Below are positions 32,098-43,293 of a stretch of 64,000 bases of DNA, piece by piece. Both the position numbers and the translations under genes were made by a program. The stretch lies in the NCBI GenBank assembly GCA_039090855.1, contig CM077011.1, positions 23,003,001-23,067,000 on the forward strand, in the 5' to 3' direction. Positions within the stretch are counted from its first letter, which is position 1. Every line of letters starts with the position of its first letter. This DNA comes from Macrothele yani. Its lineage: Eukaryota; Arthropoda; Arachnida; Araneae; Macrothelidae. The notes under the pieces were generated by a model, which did not search any database, was not told where the DNA came from, and saw only the letters and a list, made by a program, of their open reading frames with translations.

Positions 32098-33646
32098 CAC
32101 TGGCGTGCAAAAATTAAGGACGAGACGATTTTTCGAATGTAACGTCGTGCAGACGTGCTCCACATATACTCAAATCATACCATAAGATCCCCAAGATGTA
32201 AGAATATAGGACAAGTGAGCAAAACCGTCCAAACAAGGAATCCAAATGACAAAAAGACTATTGAAAAGGTAGCTTCGAGCACAACTAGACAGAAGACAGA
32301 AACGTCCATGTGACAGGCGGCTGCCATGAAAAATCTGGTCGTTAGTAGAGGATATGATCACCCCTGACTTCGTTGCAGGATTTACAACGTCTGTCCATGC
32401 TGAGGACGAGGTTGTCAAGGAGCTGTTGAGGCATCGCGGCCCATTCCTCTTGTAGCTCCAATCGCAGCTGCGGAATCGTTGCTGGCGGCTGGTGACGTGC
32501 TGCCAAGCGTCGCCCGAAAAGGTCCCACACGTGTTCGATTGGATTTAGGTCCGGGGATCTTGCGGGCCAATCCATGCGTTGAATATCTTTACTCTCCAAC
32601 AGCTCTGCGACAGGCACTGTACGAGGAGGTGTAGCGTTGTCGTCCATGAAAAGGAACTCAGGACCCACAGCACCTCTAAACAGACGCACGTGAGGCACGA
32701 GAACCTCGGTACAATAGCGGACACCAGTGACTGAACCTCCTTGGAAGATGTGAAGGTCTGTACGACTACTAAGCATGATACCACCCCAAACGAGAACTCC
32801 GCCACCTCCAAACCGGTCCCTTTCGATGATGTCGGAGGTGTGATTGCGTGTTCCCTGCTCTCTCCAGATGTGTATACGTACAGAATTGCTCGTCAGACTA
32901 AATCGGCTCTCATCCGTAAAGAGAACTCGACCCAATTGCTGATGTGTCCAGTTCTTGTGTTCCTGGCACCACAGAAACCGCCGTCTCCGATGAGTAGGCG
33001 TTAATGTCACACACCGTACTGGTTGTCGTGCAAATAGACCACCTTTGTGCAGCCTCCTGGCCACGGTAAAACGCGATAACGGACGTCCAGTTGTTTATTG
33101 CATGTGCCTTGCGATTTCTCCCGCTGTCTGCCGTCTGTCTCTTGTCGCCTTTAGGACAATATATCTGTCGTCCTACGCCGTGGTTGATCGTGGACGACCA
33201 CTGCTAAACTCTCGGACACCTGTTCCTGTCGTTTGAAATGCTCTCCAAACTCGTGAAACGATGCTGTGAGCGATCCGGAACTCCTCGGCCACACTAGTCA
33301 CACTTCAACCTTCTTCGAACTTTCCAATGATGCGACCTCGGGTAAAGTCATCCAGATGTCGTCTACTGGATTGCCTGTTGGCCATATCACACGGTGGCAG
33401 CAACTCGACGTCGTTCAAACCGATGTACACCGTGCAATATCTTTCACCGAATTGCTGAGCGTACACCGACCGTGTGCTTTATACCCTTCCGACACTCCCC
33501 TCCCCCACGTCATGCTGCATATATGCGCATGCCCTACCGTACCGGACCCTAGTCTATCTTCTGAGTGGTCTTTCGGTCCGTTCTGCCTGCTCGTTCCGCG
33601 GTTATGCTAATTTCTCCTGTTCGTCCTTAATTTTTGCACACCAGTG
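32098..33646 (-). mobile_element. Tc1 element
   Basis: The inverted ends CACTGGCGTGCAAAAATTAA and its partner CACTGGTGTGCAAAAATTAA (right end, read inward) match over about 26 bp. TA precedes the left end. The 1.55-kb body encodes one nearly complete minus-strand transposase. Confidence 0.92.
32342..33385 (-). pseudogene. Tc1 transposase, near full length with three stops
   Basis: From ATG at 33,385 to the stop at 32,342 the frame spans about 347 codons, the family's normal size. Three in-frame stops lie in the N-terminal third (after KFEEG, in the linker after STTA, and after RHMQ), while the last 240 codons are open. The catalytic set is complete: FTDESRF, FMDDNATPPRT and SPDLNPIEHVWD give D, D and E. 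GGGGVLVWGGI is also intact. The stops are point changes, so this copy decayed recently or slowly compared with its neighbours. Confidence 0.92.
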
Positions 33647-33779
33647 TGTATAATCACGATGAAAAATGACGGTAGGTCAATTATACATATATACAGTATA
33701 AGAATAATTATTTATTGAAACATAAGTATATATAAACTGCGTGACAGAGAAAACCACACGATGAAGACGTGAACTCAGC

Positions 33780-34300
33780 GCCAATCAAATTGTACGGTTG
33801 GTGCACAAGTACAAGTTATGCAAGTGATCGCATTTGAAAGGCAGTCGCACGAACATCGTCACGGCCCCGAGATGTGACGGCACGCATTGACGGCACGCCG
33901 CTATGTTGACGAGGTGCTGCGGCCCATGGCATTACCGTATCTGCATGCCATCACAAATGCCGTTTTTCAACAGCATAACGCCCTCTGCATGCTCCTGTTG
34001 TTTTTCAATAGGAGCATGCCGCTCGGATCAGCGTGAATGCTTTACACGGTTTGGGGATGCTTCCGTGGTCAGCACGGTCCCCCGACCTCTCGCCCATCGA
34101 GCATCTATGGGACACGATTGGACGTCTGTTGAGTACCCTCCCAACCTAGAAAAATGAAAATGAACTGTGGACTTGTATCAACACCACACGGCCCACAATA
34201 CCCCAGGATTCTATTCGGACCCTTGTTGCCTCGATGCCACGTCGGATTCAACGCGCTATCACCCAAAATGGGGTCTACACACTTTATTCATCAACCTTAA
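33780..34300 (+). pseudogene. Tc1 transposase 3' fragment
   Basis: Plus-strand fragments read AVFQQ..A near 33,965, ARISVNALHGLGMLPWSA at about 34,035 and RSPDLSPIEHLWDTIGRLL at 34,083. SIRTLVASMPRRIQRAI at 34,215 is the C-terminal helix region. The Asp of the QQDNARPH motif is lost in a duplicated or altered stretch. The N-terminal half is missing, and the fragment's left side abuts the Tc1 ending at 33,646. Confidence 0.8.
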
Positions 34301-34404
34301 ACCATTTGTTCAGGACCTACTTCTCTATCTCCGTGTGCGGTTTGGTCTTTTCTGGAACAATCCATCATGGAGTGGCATTTTCTCTGTCAGGAAGTATATA
34401 TATA

Positions 34405-35759
34405 CACTGGCGGAAAGTGAAAAAAGAACACCAAGAAGGAGACGTCTGATACCAACGAAATTTATACAGCATAATAACGGAATACAGAGGATAACGTGAT
34501 CAAAACATTATGGCAAAATACAGCTGTATTTGCTGGTAAACTGAAAAATAACATTTCCATGTAACATGGTTAGTACGAGGTTGAACCGCCATGAACTGCG
34601 TCCCACTGTGAAATTCTGGCATGGAGTCTGTCGTACAGATGTTGGATGTAAGTTTGGGTTATTGAGTTCCAAGCATCCTCAACCTGGACGCGTAAATCGG
34701 GGATGGCCGTACTTGGCCGTGGAGACCGGATAAATCGTTGTCCAATAAAATCCCACACGTGCTCAGTGGGGGACAAATCCGGTAAATGTGCAGGCCTTAG
34801 AAGTTGTCTCACACCCTGAAGTGCATGTTGCGTTGTACGTACCGTGTGTGTGCGTGCGTTATCTTGCTGGAAAACACCACGATGAACCGACCTTACAAAT
34901 GGCTCAACAACAGGCTGAATGATGTTGCTGATGTAGGATGTGCTGTTTAACGTACCCGGTACAAACACTAGTTGTCTACGGGAGTGATGGCTGATCGCTG
35001 CCCACACCAGGAGACCAGGTGTAGGCCCTGTGTGTCGCTGGCGGATGCAAGAATGGTGGAGACGCTCCCCTGTTCGTCTGCGAACACACATACGGCCATC
35101 GGAGGCTCCCAAGCAGAATCTGCTTTCTTCGCTGAACTCGACAGATCGCCATTGCGTTCTCCAGTGCAGACGTTGGCGACACCACTGCAGTAGTTCCGGA
35201 CGGTGGGCTGGAGTCAGAGGTAGACATGCCAGAGGCACACGTGCACGTAGTCCTGCATCCAGTAGACGGTTGCGGATTGTTCGCACAGTCTTCTCAGGTG
35301 CACCGGCAGCTCGGATTTGAGTCGCAGTGGATGTTCTGCTTGTCAACGCTGCTCTTCTTATGCGTCGATCGGTTCGCTCATAAGTCCGTCTGTGACTCCC
35401 GGTTCCACGTCTTCTCGTGTGGGAATGTTCCTCGGACCATCTACGCCACCATCGTAGCACCACCGATACTTCCCGTCCGATTCGCGCCACAATACGACGA
35501 TCTTCCATGTCCAAGCATTGCAGCTTCTTCAGGGTCTGTGCACGTGTCCGTACGTCGACGACTGATTACATTCACTTCGCCGTACTCCTTAAATACCACC
35601 GACGATAATTTGCATATTATGCCGTGATGTGGCGTACGCTCACCGGTTGGTCCCGAAATTAACATCACACCTACGTATACTCGACCCTATTAACATATGT
35701 AAATTTCATGATCGTCCACCAATTCCTTCTTGGTGTTCTTTTTTCTCTTTCCGCCAGTG
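34405..35759 (-). mobile_element. Tc1 element
   Basis: Inverted ends CACTGGCGGAAAGTGAAAAA and, at the right read inward, CACTGGCGGAAAGAGAAAAA extend for about 35 bp through AACACCAAGAAGG. It sits in a TATATA microsatellite, so the TA target duplication is masked. A second Tc1 begins 18 bp further right. Confidence 0.92.
34570..35514 (-). pseudogene. Tc1 transposase, long ORF with altered catalytic site
   Basis: An uninterrupted 314-codon frame. It starts inside the helix-turn-helix region (ARIGREVSVVLRWWRRW); the first ~30 usual residues lie upstream in another frame, so a frameshift near 35,515 has removed the original start. TYERTDRRIRRAAL is the linker. The first catalytic motif reads FSEESRF instead of FSDESRF, the second is FQQDNARTHT, the third LPDLSPTEHVWD. 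The Asp-to-Glu change at the first site would be expected to cripple catalysis. The C-terminus YDRLHARI is present. Confidence 0.9.
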
Positions 35760-35777
35760 TGTATATATATATATATA

Positions 35778-36990
35778 TACACGGTCGAGTCATATTATTG
35801 TGACCGCCAGCTAATATCCAGGGTAACCGCCGCGTGCAGCGCGTACAGCAGTTTGACCGGCTGGGAGTGACTCAATACGGTGCTGAAAGGTGTTCGCAGG
35901 TATGTGGAGCCATGGTGACTGAAGCGCATCTGACAGCAACTGGTGGGTGCGTGGTGGAGGACCCATACAGCGAACAACACGATTGAGGTGGTCCCACTGG
36001 AGCTCAATTGGGTTTCAGCCTTGGGAATTAAGGGCCAAGAATGTACTTTGAAGTCTTCATCGTATTCTTTCAACCACTGTTAGATATTTCTAGCTGCGTG
36101 ACACGTCGCACTGTCGTAATGAAAGATCCCATCCTCTCATCATGTGTGAGTGTACGTGGTCTGCAAGAAGGAATTCGTAAGGGATTCGGTCCATAATGCC
36201 TTCCACAGGTATGAGAGAACCCAGGGGATGCCACAAAAACAATCCCCAGATCATTTCGCTGCCCCTCCAGCTTCTGTTCCTCCAGCAATGGTTAAAGATT
36301 GTTTGTTATCTTATGTTTCTCGCCTTATACGCCAACGTCCATACGTTCGATGAAGCAGAAAACGTGACACAGCGGAGAATGCAATCCTTTTCCTATCAGC
36401 GGAGATCCAATTCCGATACTGCCGTGCAAATGTTAGCCTGTTCGGCTGATGCACCTTCGTTTCTTCGTTAGCATGGTGCAGTGAACATCCGTCTCCATCG
36501 GAGCCATTACGCAGCAGGGTTTCGCTGAATTGTCATTTTAGACACAGTTCCAGTAGCCCCCTGGTTCATTCGGCCAGTGAGTTGCTCCACTATATGGTGT
36601 CCATCGGCAATCACGCACCTCCGCAAGCGACGTTCACCTCTCCCACCAATAGCGGGTGGTACTCCGCAGTTTAAACGTCGCTTTTTCAGAATGGTGCCAT
36701 TTCTGCAATCACGATTCATTTTAATAACAGCAGCACGCGAACTGTTCACAAACTGCGCCGTGTCAGAAAAATTGCCACCCTTGTCCCAAAAGCCGGTAAT
36801 CATCTCTTTTTGCAAATCTGATAAATCGTTCCTTTTATCCATTACAGCAACTAGTGATATGTTTTGAGAATGCGTACAGCACACCTTATATACCATCCTA
36901 GCCAACTCACGACACGTGCCTTCTTTTATTGGTTACGCGCTGTTGATGTCGAAAATTAGGAGATGGTCACTTTAATGTGACTCGACTGAG
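35778..36990 (-). mobile_element. Tc1 element
   Basis: Imperfect ends CACGGTCGAGTCATATTATT and, read inward from the right, CTCAGTCGAGTCACATTAAA, each with GTGACC downstream. TA flanks both ends (35,776-35,777 and 36,991-36,992). Length 1,213 bp. Confidence 0.85.
35810..36842 (-). pseudogene. Tc1 transposase, broken
   Basis: ATG at 36,842 begins MDKRNDLSDLQKEMITGFW, a typical first helix of this Tc1 branch. The frame is open to 36,507 and includes RGERRLRRCV, the hook between the two DNA-binding halves. The catalytic half is in several frames: WGLFLWHPLGSLIPVEGIMD near 36,230 and NPIELQWDHLNRVVR near 35,990, where the third motif's preceding residues carry a stop. The first and second motifs are poorly preserved. 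Confidence 0.8.
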
Positions 36991-37004
36991 TATATATACA
37001 GTAT

Positions 37005-37505
37005 ATAAAAGAAAGAAAGAGAGAAATATAAATGGAGAATGAGAGAGAGAGAGCAAAAGAAACAGAAAGAGAGTATGGGAGAGAGAAAGGAAGAGAAAAA
37101 GAGAATGAGAGAGAGAGAATGAAAGAGAGAGAGAGATAGAAAGAGAAAATGAGAGAGATCAGTTAAAATATTTTCTCTGAAATGAAGAGAAAGAAGAACA
37201 AAGAGAGAATGAGATAGAGAAAAAAATTGAAAAGAGACTGAGAGAGAGAAAGAGAAAGAAAGAGAAAGAGACAGAGCGTGAAAAAGGGAAAGTGAAATAG
37301 AAAGTGAGAGACAGAATGAAAGAGAGAGTGAAATGGAAAGAGGGAGAGAGAGAGAGAATGAAATAGGAAAAGAGACAGAATGGAAGGGAGAGAGACAGAA
37401 TGAAAGAGAGAGATAAAATGAAAGAGAGAGTGAAATAGAAGGAGAGAGAAACAGAATGAAAGAGAAAAAGAGAGAAAGAGAAGAAAGAGAGAAGAAGTGG
37501 GAGAT
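37005..37505. repeat. GA-rich simple repeat
   Basis: About 500 bp of (GA)n, GAAAGAGAGA and AGAATGAAA words on the plus strand. The two long minus-strand frames across it encode only Leu-Ser-Phe runs and are not genes. Confidence 0.95.
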
Positions 37506-37509
37506 TACT

Positions 37510-38985
37510 TGACATTTTTCCCTCATAATAAAAACTGATCTTTTCAGTTTTGGGGAAAAGGCTATCCGCTTGATTTTGGAGTACTAGACTAAACGGAGAA
37601 AGTGTAGGATGGGATTTAGTGGACAAGGTTTGTGCTTGCAGGTAAGAATCTAAGAAGAAATCACCGACTCGCCAATTTTGCGTTTTTAAGAGGTACAGAA
37701 AAATATATTTTAGCGTACAGCTTGGCACACTTGATTTAAATGGACTAAAAATGTTTAGTTACTTAACATAAAGCAAGTTGTCAATGTATCCAAGCTGATT
37801 TTCAACGCCTTTATTTCGTAGACAAACTGATTTTTTTCCTTAGTTTTTATCAGCCTCTTTGCTACCAAATTAAATTTCGTAATGTTCACATAGATAGCAA
37901 CTATTTTGTAACAAACATCATTCTATTTTCCAACAATTCTCGGTGCCCAGCCTCATTGATTTAGGCTAATACGTATCACTGTGCTACAAGTTCTCCTAAA
38001 CTTGATTCATGGTTGCACACGTTTCACAGAGGAACCCCCGCTTCGATCGAGGCCATGTCGTTGATCATGTGTCAGTCAAACCTTATTAAACCTCAGGGTC
38101 ACAATGATTTATGAGTTCCAACAGAACAGAAATGATTGTTGCGATGTATATAGCGGCACATTCGATAAATGTTACTCATTTCAAACAAACCGTTAAACAA
38201 GGGTTCTGACGTTTGAAATGTGGGACCAGATCGTTATATCTTCAATTGGAAAATCTGCCACACTTCACTTTCACCGAGAATTACACTCACGTGTTGAAAT
38301 TCTCTGCCCGAAATAGCTGTTGCAAGTATTACAAGTGAGATCTGAATACTGAAAGATTAAGTACGCAGGATGACACATGGAATTCCGCCGTATATAACAA
38401 ATTACCTTAGTAAGGTATTCAGTAACACATTACACCGAGGACGTGAAATGTAATAATGACGTCTTTAATTGAAAACCGACCACACAGAGATACACACCAC
38501 ATGTCTTTGGCAAAATGAAATCGTTCAAAATTTACCTCAATTTTGAATATAATTCATTCCATGTATCCCATTCCACTGACATGCGATGTGTCGCCTAAGA
38601 AGTTAATTTCTCCCACATTCTGGTTTGAAACTTAGATGAGACTGAGAAGTTTTTTTTTTCTGGATTTCTATCTCTTTTTTGTTCTTGGGGCCACCAATCA
38701 GAAATTAGTGATGGGAAATTCCTTCTGTTCTTCAACTTACATGGTCGTTATCAAATTATCAGAAAGATATGGATTCGTGTTTGAAAGGCTTTCAGTAAAT
38801 TTTGCCCAAATTTTAAATCCGGACTCGAAATTCTAAGTTCGTGCAATAAGAAAACATGTGCTAATGTTTCGCGGTGCTTATGTTAAGTACATTTCACAGA
38901 GTGAATCCTGATCATACCATATACAGTAATTAATTTCTAAGAGACACAACTTTGAAATTGTCACAGTTATTGCACAATACCCAGC
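37510..38985. other. No gene recognised
   Basis: About 1.5 kb with no transposon motif that I can identify. A 66-codon frame at 38,636-38,836 starts with a hydrophobic stretch but has no other support. Confidence 0.5.
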
Positions 38986-39349
38986 TTCGAAGTCAATTTC
39001 AGTACTTGCTCATGGTAGTTCAGAATATACCCCGAATAGCCAAAACATTATTACCACCTGCCTAATATGATGTGGGTCCTCCAAAACAGGTTTTATCCGA
39101 CCAGGCATGGATACTGTAAGATTTCTGAATGTGTCATGTGATATCTGGTACCAACGCCTTATCAGCTGATCATTTGACTTTTGTAAGTTACGTGGTTGAG
39201 CCGCCGCAGACAGGATTTGCTGTTTCAACACAAACCACAGGTGCTTGATTTGATTGATATCTGAGGAATTTGGAGGCCCGGGTAATACCTGGAAGTCTTA
39301 CTCGGGATCCACGAACCATTTTTGAACGGTCCGGAGACTATAGCTTGGT

Positions 39350-40345
39350 ATATCATCCTGCTGGAAAAAGGCACTACTAGAGGGGAGTACCGTTGCCACG
39401 AAAAGGAACTACTATAGGGGAGACGGTTGCCATGAAGGCACAACATAGGGGAATACCATATTATCCTACTGACAGAAGGCACTACTAGAGAGGAATACCA
39501 TATTACCCTACTGAAAGAAGGCACTACTAAAGGGGAATACCATATTATCCTACTGACAGAAGGCACTACTAAAGGGGAATACCAAATTATCCTACGGACA
39601 GAAGGCACTACTAGAGCGGAATACCATATTATCCTACTGGAAGAAGGCACTACTAGAGGGGAATACCGTTTCCATGAAAGGGCACTACTAGAGAGTAATA
39701 CCATATTATCCCGCTGAAAGGAGGCACTGCTAGAGGAGAATACCATATGATTCTACTGAAAAAATGCACTACTAGAGGGGAATACCATATCATCCTACTG
39801 AAAGAAGGCAATACTGGAGGGGAATACCATATTATCCTACTGGAAGAAGGCACTACTAGAGGGGAATGCCGTTTCCATGAAAGGGCACTACTAGAGAGTA
39901 ATACCATATTATCCCGCTGAAAGGAGGCACTGCTAGAGGAGAATACCATATGATCCTACTGAAAAAAGGCACTACTAGAGGGGAATACAATATTATCCTA
40001 CTGAAAGAAGGCACTACTAGAGGGGAATACCATTTCCATGAAAGGGCACTACTAGAGAGTAACACCATATTATCCCGCTGAAAGGAGGCACTGCTAGAGG
40101 AGAATACCATATGATCCTACTGAAAAAAGGCACTACTAGAGGGGAATACCATATTATCCCACTGAAAAAAGGCACTACTGGAGAGTAATACCATATTATC
40201 CCGCTGAAAGGAGGCTCTACTAGAGGGGAATACCATTGCCATGAAAAGACACTACTAGAAGAAATATCCTTGCAATGAAGGCACTACTTGATGGGAATAA
40301 TGTTGCCATGAAGGCACTACTAGATGGGAATACCGTGGCCATGAG
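39350..40345. repeat. 42-bp minisatellite derived from transposase codons
   Basis: The main unit, 42 bp, reads on the plus strand CACTACTAGAGGGGAATACC then ATATTATCCTACTGAAAGAAGG. On the minus strand it encodes FFQQDNMVFPSSSA in frame, matching the host transposase around its second catalytic Asp. A second unit type encodes FMATVFPSSSA. About 20 units are present. Larger blocks that repeat three times (starting near 39,668, 39,873 and 40,034) show higher-order duplication. Confidence 0.92.
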
Positions 40346-40568
40346 AAGATGTACCTGGTCTGCAATGATATTTAGGTAGGTGGTAGACATCATAGTTTCC
40401 TGCACATGAATGACTAGACCCAAATTCCCCAGCGGTACATTACCAAAAGCAATACACTCCTTCCACCGGCTTGTTTGCATCCCACAGTGCAACCAGATGC
40501 CAACAATTTACCCAGTAAACGACGCACACGTACATGGTTGTCCACATGGTACAACAGAAAACGAGATT

Positions 40569-40797
40569 GCCGCCCCGGTGGCGCAGTGGTCTAAGGCGTT
40601 GGCCTCTGATCATTCGTCCGAAAGGGGTCCGGGTTCGAATCCCGGTGAGGCATAGATGTTGTGTTTGTCTTACGGCACTGGCTCTCTCCCTTCCCTGGAA
40701 CCAGTGACCCTAAATTAGGCACGGGCGACTGCTTATAGCCCATTGAGTTGCTCACGGTGGTCGGTAAACCTCCAATCAAAAAAAAAAAAAAAAAAAA
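40569..40797 (+). mobile_element. tRNA-derived SINE, family 1, inside Tc1
   Basis: Full-length copy with poly-A tail and a 13-bp target duplication AGAAAACGAGATT (40,556-40,568 and 40,798-40,810). The duplicated bases are Tc1 coding sequence just after the WSDESRF motif. Confidence 0.95.
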
Positions 40798-41766
40798 AGA
40801 AAACGAGATTCATCGGACCAGACGATCTTCTTCCAATCGCTCAACGTCCAGTTATGATGCTTGTGTGCCGAATGTAGGCGGTTTCGATGGTGAACTAAGG
40901 TTAGCATGGGCACGGAGAGCGGCCTGCGACTACGCAGCCCTATTTTGAGCAGGGTCCGATGCATTGCTTTTTGTGACACATTACTCCCGTCACCAACATT
41001 CCAGTTTCCGGCGAGCTGCCCCAAAGTATCCGTTCCGATAGCTAGCACCTTACGGGATAGCCTTCACTAACCTCTAACATCGATGAGCTGTAGTCGGTCC
41101 ACATCTTGCCGACGGTCAGTGGTTTTCCCCATGTTGGACCATTTTTGAACATACAAACCACGACTGACAGTGAGCTTCCCACAATCACCACGGCCTCAGA
41201 ATTTCTTTGACCCAGTCGTCTGACCATTACACTTTAGCCTTGTGTCCGGTCCCAGTGCCCTTCCCATCTGAAGAACAAGAGTAACACTGTTTAATACAGC
41301 TCAGTATAAGGTGCAGAGGTGAAATTTTCACGTTTATAATATTTTCAGTAAATCTGAATATGAAGGTAAATTTTGACATTATTTCTGTACTTAACTTGGG
41401 TTATCTAGATGGTAAAATTTCGGTTCCATACACTTGAAGAATTTTGTTTGTCCGAATATATAAAGTTGAATGATTTTTGTTTATCCGCTATGCAAATCTA
41501 CAGTTTTCAATTTAGAACCACTAAATTTGGTATACTATCTCATGGTACTTTAATTTAGACCCTAGACAGTTTTTGGAAGGGGTCACATCCCATGGTCAAG
41601 AGGCCCCCATACAAAATTATCGTAAAAAGGTCCATTTTTATTTTCTTATTTTGAATTGGTATACACTCTCATGGTATTGTAACTTACACCATAGAAGGTT
41701 TTTGGAAAGAGTCGGAGCCCGTGGTCAAGTGGCCCCCATACCAAATTTTCGTAAAAAGTTCCATTT

Positions 41767-42121
41767 AAATAAACAAAGACATCGCTCTTTCCACGTTTGT
41801 CAACACATAACAACCGGAAAATTGTCATCCGGCCACTGATGGGATCGTACGCCAGATCTCTCGATATCTAGCCGAGTGCGTTCGCCTTGCACTACAATAG
41901 CCAACAATCAATGGCGCTATGGGTGTTTAACTGTCAGCTTCTGATATCACATATCCGTAGGATGGGCTTAGCCACTGAGACTCGGCTAGATATCGAGAGA
42001 TATGGGGTACGATCTCAGCAGTGGCCGGATAACAACTTTTCGGTTGCTATGTTTTGATAAACGTGGAAAGATATATGTCTTTGTTTATTCACTGACGCTA
42101 CATATTTAGAGGATTTTCACT
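41767..42121 (+). mobile_element. Palindromic tRNA-like retroposon
   Basis: Long inverted arms of about 110 bp (AAATAAACAAAGACATCGCT at the left, with CTTTCCACGTTT further in; AAACGTGGAAAG and TGTCTTTGTTTATT at the right) meet at CTCGGCTAGATATCGAGAG. A unique 3' tail TCACTGACGCTACATATTTA then GAGGATTTTCACT follows. A perfect 12-bp target duplication AAAGTTCCATTT flanks it (41,755-41,766 and 42,122-42,133), pointing to retroposition. A related copy in minus orientation is at 62,928-63,238. Confidence 0.8.
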
Positions 42122-42195
42122 AAAGTTCCATTTGTTTACTATTTCATTTTGAATTCAAAGTTAATACTTTTTGTTGTGATAAGTCTACAATTCCC

Positions 42196-42367
42196 GATTC
42201 GGATGGCCTTGGCCATGTCCTCCAACAAAGCGCAAGGCCAGTCACTGTCAGTGTCTGGCATTAATTTGGAGGAACCCGGCTTTTCTGACGGACAACTCTA
42301 TGTCGCCTGCTCAAGGGTTGGCAATCGTAAAAATCTCTACAATTTTACTCCCAGTGGAAAAACCTAA
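42196..42367 (+). pseudogene. Helitron Pif1-like helicase, C-terminal fragment
   Basis: The frame reads [19 protein letters not shown], then [17 protein letters not shown], ending with a stop at 42,365-42,367. NKAQGQSL and QLYVACSRV are the last two helicase motifs (V and VI) of Pif1-family superfamily-1 enzymes, which in Helitrons unwind DNA during rolling-circle movement. Only this end of the roughly 1,400-residue Rep-helicase is present. The downstream 600 bp reach the Helitron 3' terminus, so the fragment is in its native position. Confidence 0.9.
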
Positions 42368-42720
42368 AATTTTGTTTACCAAAAAGCAATAACCGGAATG
42401 AATTGAAATAAATTTACTGAAAAATTACATGAATATATTTTTCATTCATAAATCTTCACCCGCGGAACTTGGTGATTCTACGAATAGCAATATTTACCCG
42501 GAAAGTACTGGGTACCCCTGCTATATGTATATAAAAAACAACAAAAATCAAACGGAAATACTAAAAATACTGTGTACCTAAAGACTTTACAGAGAATAAA
42601 ATTCAAATTCCATGAAGAAATGAAATACAGTATGAGGTACGATTAATGCCGTAAAAAAACAATCTTTTACATTTGATTTGTACCAAATTTAGAAAGTGAA
42701 TAATCATCAAATTCTCCCTT

Positions 42721-42946
42721 GCCGCCCCGGTGGCGCAGTGGTCTAAGGCGCTGGCCTCTGATCATTCGTCCGTAAGTGGTTCGGGTTCGAATCCCGGTCA
42801 GGCATGGATGTGGTGTTTGTCTTACGGCACTGGCTCTCTCCCTTCCCTGGAACCAGTGACCCTAAATTAGGGACGGGCGACTGCTTATAGCCCATTGAGT
42901 TGCTCACGGTGGTCGTTAAACCTCCAATCAAAAAAAAAAAAAAAAA
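42721..42946 (+). mobile_element. tRNA-derived SINE, family 1, inside Helitron
   Basis: Full-length copy with poly-A. The flanks AAATTCTCCC (42,709-42,718 and 42,947-42,956) form the target duplication. The first Helitron shows the same site without an insertion at 23,731-23,745. Confidence 0.93.
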
Positions 42947-43229
42947 AAATTCTCCCCAGCAACGACGGGCAATTCGGCTAGTACCACTATATTTTGGAAA
43001 AATTTCGTAGGTATATTTCTGCATAGCGAAAAAGCTACTGCGAGATTGCAATTTCTATTTCACATCATTTGTAGAAATATCGGGATATCGACCAATGCCT
43101 TTCTTTATTAGTGTATCAAAGCACGAAAGTTATATCTTCAAACAAAATTTCCGATTAAAATTTGTATGTTACCCGAAATTTGAAGGCATGAATGTAAGTA
43201 TTTCATGCAAAATGTAAAAGAGGAAGAGA

Positions 43230-43255
43230 GTGTTCGATCAGTATTATAAAATATC

Positions 43256-43293
<38 letters not shown>

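Larger units (their letters stand above)
39010..41227 (-). pseudogene. Tc1 transposase split by minisatellite and SINE
   Basis: The N-terminal part (41,227-40,945) is frameshifted. LLKIGLRSRRPLSVP and WKKIVWSDESRF (about 40,960-40,815) give the linker and first catalytic motif, cut by the SINE directly after SRF. IADQVHLLMATVFPSSSA (about 40,360) precedes the array. The genuine second motif FFQQDDIPSYSLRTVQKWF is at about 39,375-39,320. The third reads SSDINQIKHLW, so the catalytic Glu is Lys. The reading resumes to the C-terminus near 39,010. The expansion sits between the strand leading to the second Asp and the Asp itself. Confidence 0.85.
38990..41230 (-). mobile_element. Tc1 element with internal minisatellite and SINE
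   Basis: A minus-strand Tc1 coding region is spread over 2.2 kb because of two additions: a ~1-kb minisatellite at 39,350-40,345 grown from its own coding sequence and a family-1 SINE at 40,569-40,797. Without them about 1.0 kb of transposase remains, the normal size. Terminal repeats were not identified. Confidence 0.8.
41451..42981 (+). mobile_element. Helitron, second copy, with helicase remnant
   Basis: Starts TCCGAATATATAAAG, sharing GTTGAATG and CGCTATGCAAATCTAC with the 20,846 copy, and ends GGCAATTCGGCTAG followed by T. It carries two ~125-bp satellite units (41,500-41,765), a palindromic retroposon (41,767-42,121), a helicase C-terminal fragment and a SINE (42,721). It is truncated internally and non-autonomous. 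Confidence 0.8.

Noticed and set aside
34976..35627. Plus-strand frames of 73-133 codons opposite the Tc1 transposase at 34,570-35,514
   Set aside because: They are antisense shadows of a GC-richer transposase gene with family support on the minus strand.
36972..37728. Two long minus-strand frames of 184 and 189 codons rich in Leu, Ser and Phe
   Set aside because: They are translations of a GA simple repeat in two overlapping frames; no start context or domain supports a protein.
39225..40492. Several repetitive Ser-rich frames (SSSA, VVPS repeats)
   Set aside because: They are alternate-frame readings of the 42-bp minisatellite inside the Tc1, not repeat proteins.
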